Shown: positions 60,789 to 64,000 of the stretch, piece after piece | How positions within the stretch are numbered: position 1 is the first letter of the stretch | How the letters are laid out: the number at the start of each line of letters is the position of its first letter | Source: Lampris incognitus | Lineage: Eukaryota; Chordata; Actinopteri; Lampriformes; Lampridae | DNA length: 64,000 bases | Assembly: GCF_029633865.1 (NCBI RefSeq) | Contig: NC_079214.1 | Span: 21,947,950-22,011,949, forward strand | Direction of reading: 5' to 3' | Notes under the pieces: generated by a model | The model's database searches: none | Told to the model about the DNA's origin: nothing | Seen by the model: only the letters and a program-made list of their open reading frames with translations | Program-made: the position numbers and the translations under genes

Positions 60789-63105
60789 ATGCGCAGGCAA
60801 TTCTGCTCACAACTCGGCTTCCGAGACAGAATTGTCAGAGAAACATTCCTCGTGGTCGACAAGCCAGCGATTCCTGTAGTAAGCTGCCAGACAGCAGTTG
60901 CCCTCGACCTAGTCCGCCTGGTCAACAATGTACGTGTGCCGCTCATGCTCCAAAAAAAATTCCCCACCGTTTTTCAAGGCATTGGAAAGCTCAAGGATCA
61001 CCAAGTGAAAATCCACATTGACACTACAGTGCAACCAGTGGCTCAACAACACAGACGCATCCCCTTCCACATGAGACAGCTAGTGGAACAGGAGCTGGAG
61101 AAACTAGAGGCGCTAGACATCATCGAACGTGTTGAAGGCCCCACGCCATGGGTCTCTCCGATGGTAGTAGCTCCAAAGCCCAAACAACCAGGAAAAATCA
61201 GACTGTGTTGACATGAGACACCCAAACGAAGCCATCAAGCGTGAGAGGCACCTCACTCCCACAGTAGACGACATTCTAGCAGACCTCAATGGGACAAAAG
61301 TGTTTTCCACACTTGATCTGACAGCTGGCTACCACCAGATTGAACTCCATCCTGCCCCCCGCCACATAACAACCTTCACAACACATGTGGGCCTGAGGCA
61401 CTACAAACGACTCAACTTTGGGATATCGTCAGCGGCAGAGATTTTCCAAAACACCATTAGAGAGACACTGTCTGACATCCCGGGTGTTCTGAACATCAGT
61501 GATGACATGCTGGTGTATGGCACTAGCCAAGAAGAACATGACAAGAGCCTAGAGGCGGTCCTTATGCGTCTCAGTGAATGTAAACTCACACTCAATGCTG
61601 ACAAATGTGACTTCAACAAGACCAAGGTGGAGTTTTTCGGATATGTATTCTCAGATCAAGGCATCTCAGTGGACCCCAAGAAGGTGGCTGCAGTCAAGGA
61701 GACCCCAGCCCCACAGAACCCAGCAGAGGTCAGAAGTTTCCTTGGTCTTGTCACATACTGTGGTCGTTTCATTCCAGGTCTTGCCACCCTGACACAACCT
61801 CTCAGAGAGCTCACAAAGAAAGACCAGCTGTGGGACTGGTCCCCAACCCACCAGACAGCTTTTGACAAACTCAAAAATGCACTGAGCAGCGACACAGTCA
61901 TGGCCTATTTTGACCAATCGAAACACACAGAAGTTGTTGTGGACGCAAACCCTGTAGGCCTAGGGGCTGTTCTTACCCAAACTGACTCTGATGGTACACT
62001 GCACACACTTGCCTATGCCAGCAAAACACTGTCACCTGTAGAACAGCGATACTCACAGACTGAGAGGGAGGCTTTAGCTATAATCTGGGGCTGCCTTCAT
62101 ATCCAGTTATATCTACTCGGATGCCCATTCACAGTGGTTACTGACCACAAGCCGCTGGTGCCTATGTTTAACAAGCCATCTTTCTCTCCCCCTCCCAGAA
62201 TTGAACGCTGGCTACTAAAGCTACAGAACTTCAACTTCTCTGTGACCTACAAGACAGGTGTTGGTAACCCAGCAGACTACTTCTCCAGACACCCAGTCCA
62301 CACATACGAGTCGAATAGCACACATGCCACCGAGCTGGCTGAAGCACACGTGCGTTTCATCATTGACCATGATGTTCCCCGCGCTATGACACTGCAGGAG
62401 ATCCACACTGCCACACAGTCTGACCCATGCCTCCAGCGGGTCATAGCTGCGGCCAGAACAGGACAGTGGCACACTCTTCTGGAACAGACAGCAGACATGT
62501 CTCCAGCCCAAAAATCACTCCTCCGATGTTTTCATGCACAGAGGTCAGAGCTCATGGTGTCCACATCTGATTTCCTTCTCAGAGGTAACAAGCTGGTAAT
62601 ACCCTCATCTCTGCATAACCGAGTGATTGACATTGCTCACGAAGGCCACCAGGGGTTGGTAAAGACAAAGAAACTTTTGAGGGAAAAAGTGTGGTTCCCT
62701 GGTATAGACCAAAAGACAGAAGACTGCGTCAAAACCTGTCTTGCTTGCCAAGCAGTGACAAACACAACACAATCTCACGCACCACTCCAGATGACTCCCC
62801 TTCCAGCTGCACCCTGGACTGAGGTGAGTGTGGATTTCTGCTCATTGCCAAATGGAGAGTACTTACTTGAAGCGATGGACGATTATTCAAGATTCCCGGT
62901 GGTGGAGAAGGTGTCCCCCACATCTGCAAAAGCTGTTATACCAAAGCTAGACAGCATGTTCTCCTTATTTGGCATCCCAGAAGTTGTCAAGAGTGACAAT
63001 GATCCTCCTTTCAGTTCTGAGGACTTCTCCAGGTTTGCTTCATACCTAGGCTTCTGCCACAGAAAGATAACCCCTTATTGGCCCCCAAGCAAATGGGGAG
63101 GTTGA
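60789..63105 (+). pseudogene. gypsy 2 RT-RNase H-integrase
   Basis: 60789-61211 covers the RT N-terminus (PWVSPMVVAPKPKQPGKIRL) and is broken by one missing base before 61213. The 630-codon frame 61213-63105 then continues: VFSTLDLTAGYHQIEL, LNFGISSAAEIFQ, the catalytic ISDDMLVYG, RNase H (VVVDANPVGLGAVL, ALAIIWG, VTDHKPL), an integrase HHCC zinc site (HEGHQG to CVKTCLACQ) and core with VSVDFCSL and KSDNDPPF. A frameshift near 63095 removes the third catalytic residue (NGEVERF) from this frame. It would be inactive as it stands. Confidence 0.9.
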
Positions 63106-63743
63106 GCGCTTTATGAAAAAGTTGAAAAAAACCGATCCAGATTGCCACACTTGAATGCAAAAACACTCAACAAGCACTGAATCGCTTCCTGAGAGCATAC
63201 AGAACAACCCCACACAGCACCACTGGGAAACCACCTGCCACAGCCATCTTTAGCAGGCAGGTGCGCACAACACTACCCAATGTCCAAAACACAGTTCCAG
63301 ACAAGCTCATGAGAGCCAGAGACACACAAGCAAAAGAGAAGATGAAAGGGCATCACGACAAACACTTCTGTCGCCCATCCCCTGCTCTGAAAGTGGGTGA
63401 CCATGTGCTGGTGAAAAGACTGCGACTAGAGAACAAATTCCAGTCCTTTTTCCATCCGGAGCCATTTCAAGTCACTGCAGCAAAAGGAACAATGATCACT
63501 GCTCAACGGGGGCAGCGGGTGGTGACAAGAAATGCGTCACACTTCAAGCGAGTGTCCCCCACACTTGGTCCAACTGGTACACTGGGAGAGGACAACAGCA
63601 CGCGGAGTGAGACTGACCCAAATGACTTTGTTTACAATGATGAACCCAACCCAACGTCAGGCCCAGTGACCTCAGGTGCCCCTCGCTACCCAAGAACGGT
63701 TGCCGTGACGCGGCCAGAGTACCTTAATGATTTTGTGCCATAA
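63106..63743 (+). pseudogene. gypsy 2 integrase C-terminus
   Basis: After a few short broken frames, 63261-63743 reads openly (LKVGDHVLVKRLRLENKFQS, SHFKRVSP), the GPY/F-like C-terminal module of gypsy integrases, and stops at TAA. Confidence 0.8.
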
Positions 63744-63934
63744 CATAACACCTTGGACTGTGTTGTAGTGGAGCATTAGTTTGGTTTTTGTATGCCGTTA
63801 ATTAAAAAAACAAAAAAAACAAAAACAAAAATGTTTATGTTGTGATACCTCTAGTGGGATTTGTTACAAAGAAACTTCAACCCCTATCCTATAGCAGGAA
63901 TGTAATGTTTACTTTCTTGGGAATGCTGGAGGGA

Positions 63935-64000
63935 TGTGATGTTCAGTATTAGGGGAATACACCTTTAAGGACACAGGGAATTATGGGATAGTAAACAGAG
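63935..64000 (+). repeat. 3' LTR of gypsy 2 (first 66 bp)
   Basis: Identical to the 5' LTR except A for G at the 46th base; preceded by the short purine tract GGAGGGA. Confidence 0.9.

Larger units (their letters stand above)
59184..64000 (+). mobile_element. Ty3/gypsy LTR retrotransposon 2 (Mag-like), 3' end cut by window
   Basis: 5' LTR 59184-59390, gag-pol 59552-63743, and a 3' LTR starting at 63935 and leaving the window. Domain order protease, RT, RNase H, integrase is that of Ty3/gypsy; the RT segment MRHPNEAIKRERH is typical of the Mag lineage. No envelope gene. In the 66 bases seen, the LTRs differ at one position, indicating a fairly recent insertion, but gag and pol contain several frame breaks and a tRNA-like insert. 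Confidence 0.92.

Overview
The window looks like nuclear DNA of a teleost fish, probably a percomorph. The support is a teleost-type follitropin beta gene, intron-containing vertebrate genes, and a repeat set typical of fish: tRNA- and 5S-derived SINEs, Penelope-like, Tc1-like, Helitron and Ty3/gypsy elements, and long microsatellites. There is no bacterial or phage content.

Three host genes are supported. (1) A five-exon plus-strand gene at 3895-26777 encodes about 245 residues: an N-terminal THAP zinc finger and a C-terminal Cys-rich ARF7EP_C domain that closely resembles ARL14EP. Its third intron is about 20 kb and is filled with nested transposons. (2) fshb lies on the minus strand at 35969-36685 (coding), with a tentative non-coding first exon near 38.15-38.20 kb. 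(3) kcna4 (Kv1.4) is a single coding exon on the plus strand at 44909-46954, with a probable 5'UTR intron and a CAC-rich minisatellite just before the start codon. ARL14EP, FSHB and KCNA4 are also neighbours in human 11p14, so the block is conserved synteny.

Layout. 1-3.0 kb: two decayed LINE 3' parts, one split by a small foldback insertion. 3.9-26.8 kb: the THAP/ARL14EP gene. Its intron 3 holds a tRNA-SINE, Penelope-like fragments (one split by a 5S-derived SINE, another by a foldback insertion), a cluster of Helitron copies in both orientations, a decayed gypsy element inserted in one Helitron, and a possibly undescribed DNA transposon at about 21.8-25.0 kb. 26.8-35.9 kb: intergenic DNA with a SINE, two Tc1-like elements, a Tc1 fragment and another SINE. 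36-38.2 kb: fshb. 38.2-42.3 kb: intergenic with microsatellites. 42.3-47.4 kb: kcna4 with its GC-rich promoter region. 47.4-59.2 kb: intergenic with SINEs, a MITE, a palindrome and CT/CA microsatellites. 59.2-64.0 kb: a gypsy element of Mag-like type with near-identical LTR ends but several reading-frame breaks; its 3' LTR runs off the window.

The three host genes do not form one pathway: a likely nuclear or vesicle-trafficking adaptor, a pituitary hormone subunit and an A-type potassium channel. They are linked by ancient gene order. Most other DNA is mobile-element sediment, and the nesting gives a relative order of insertions.
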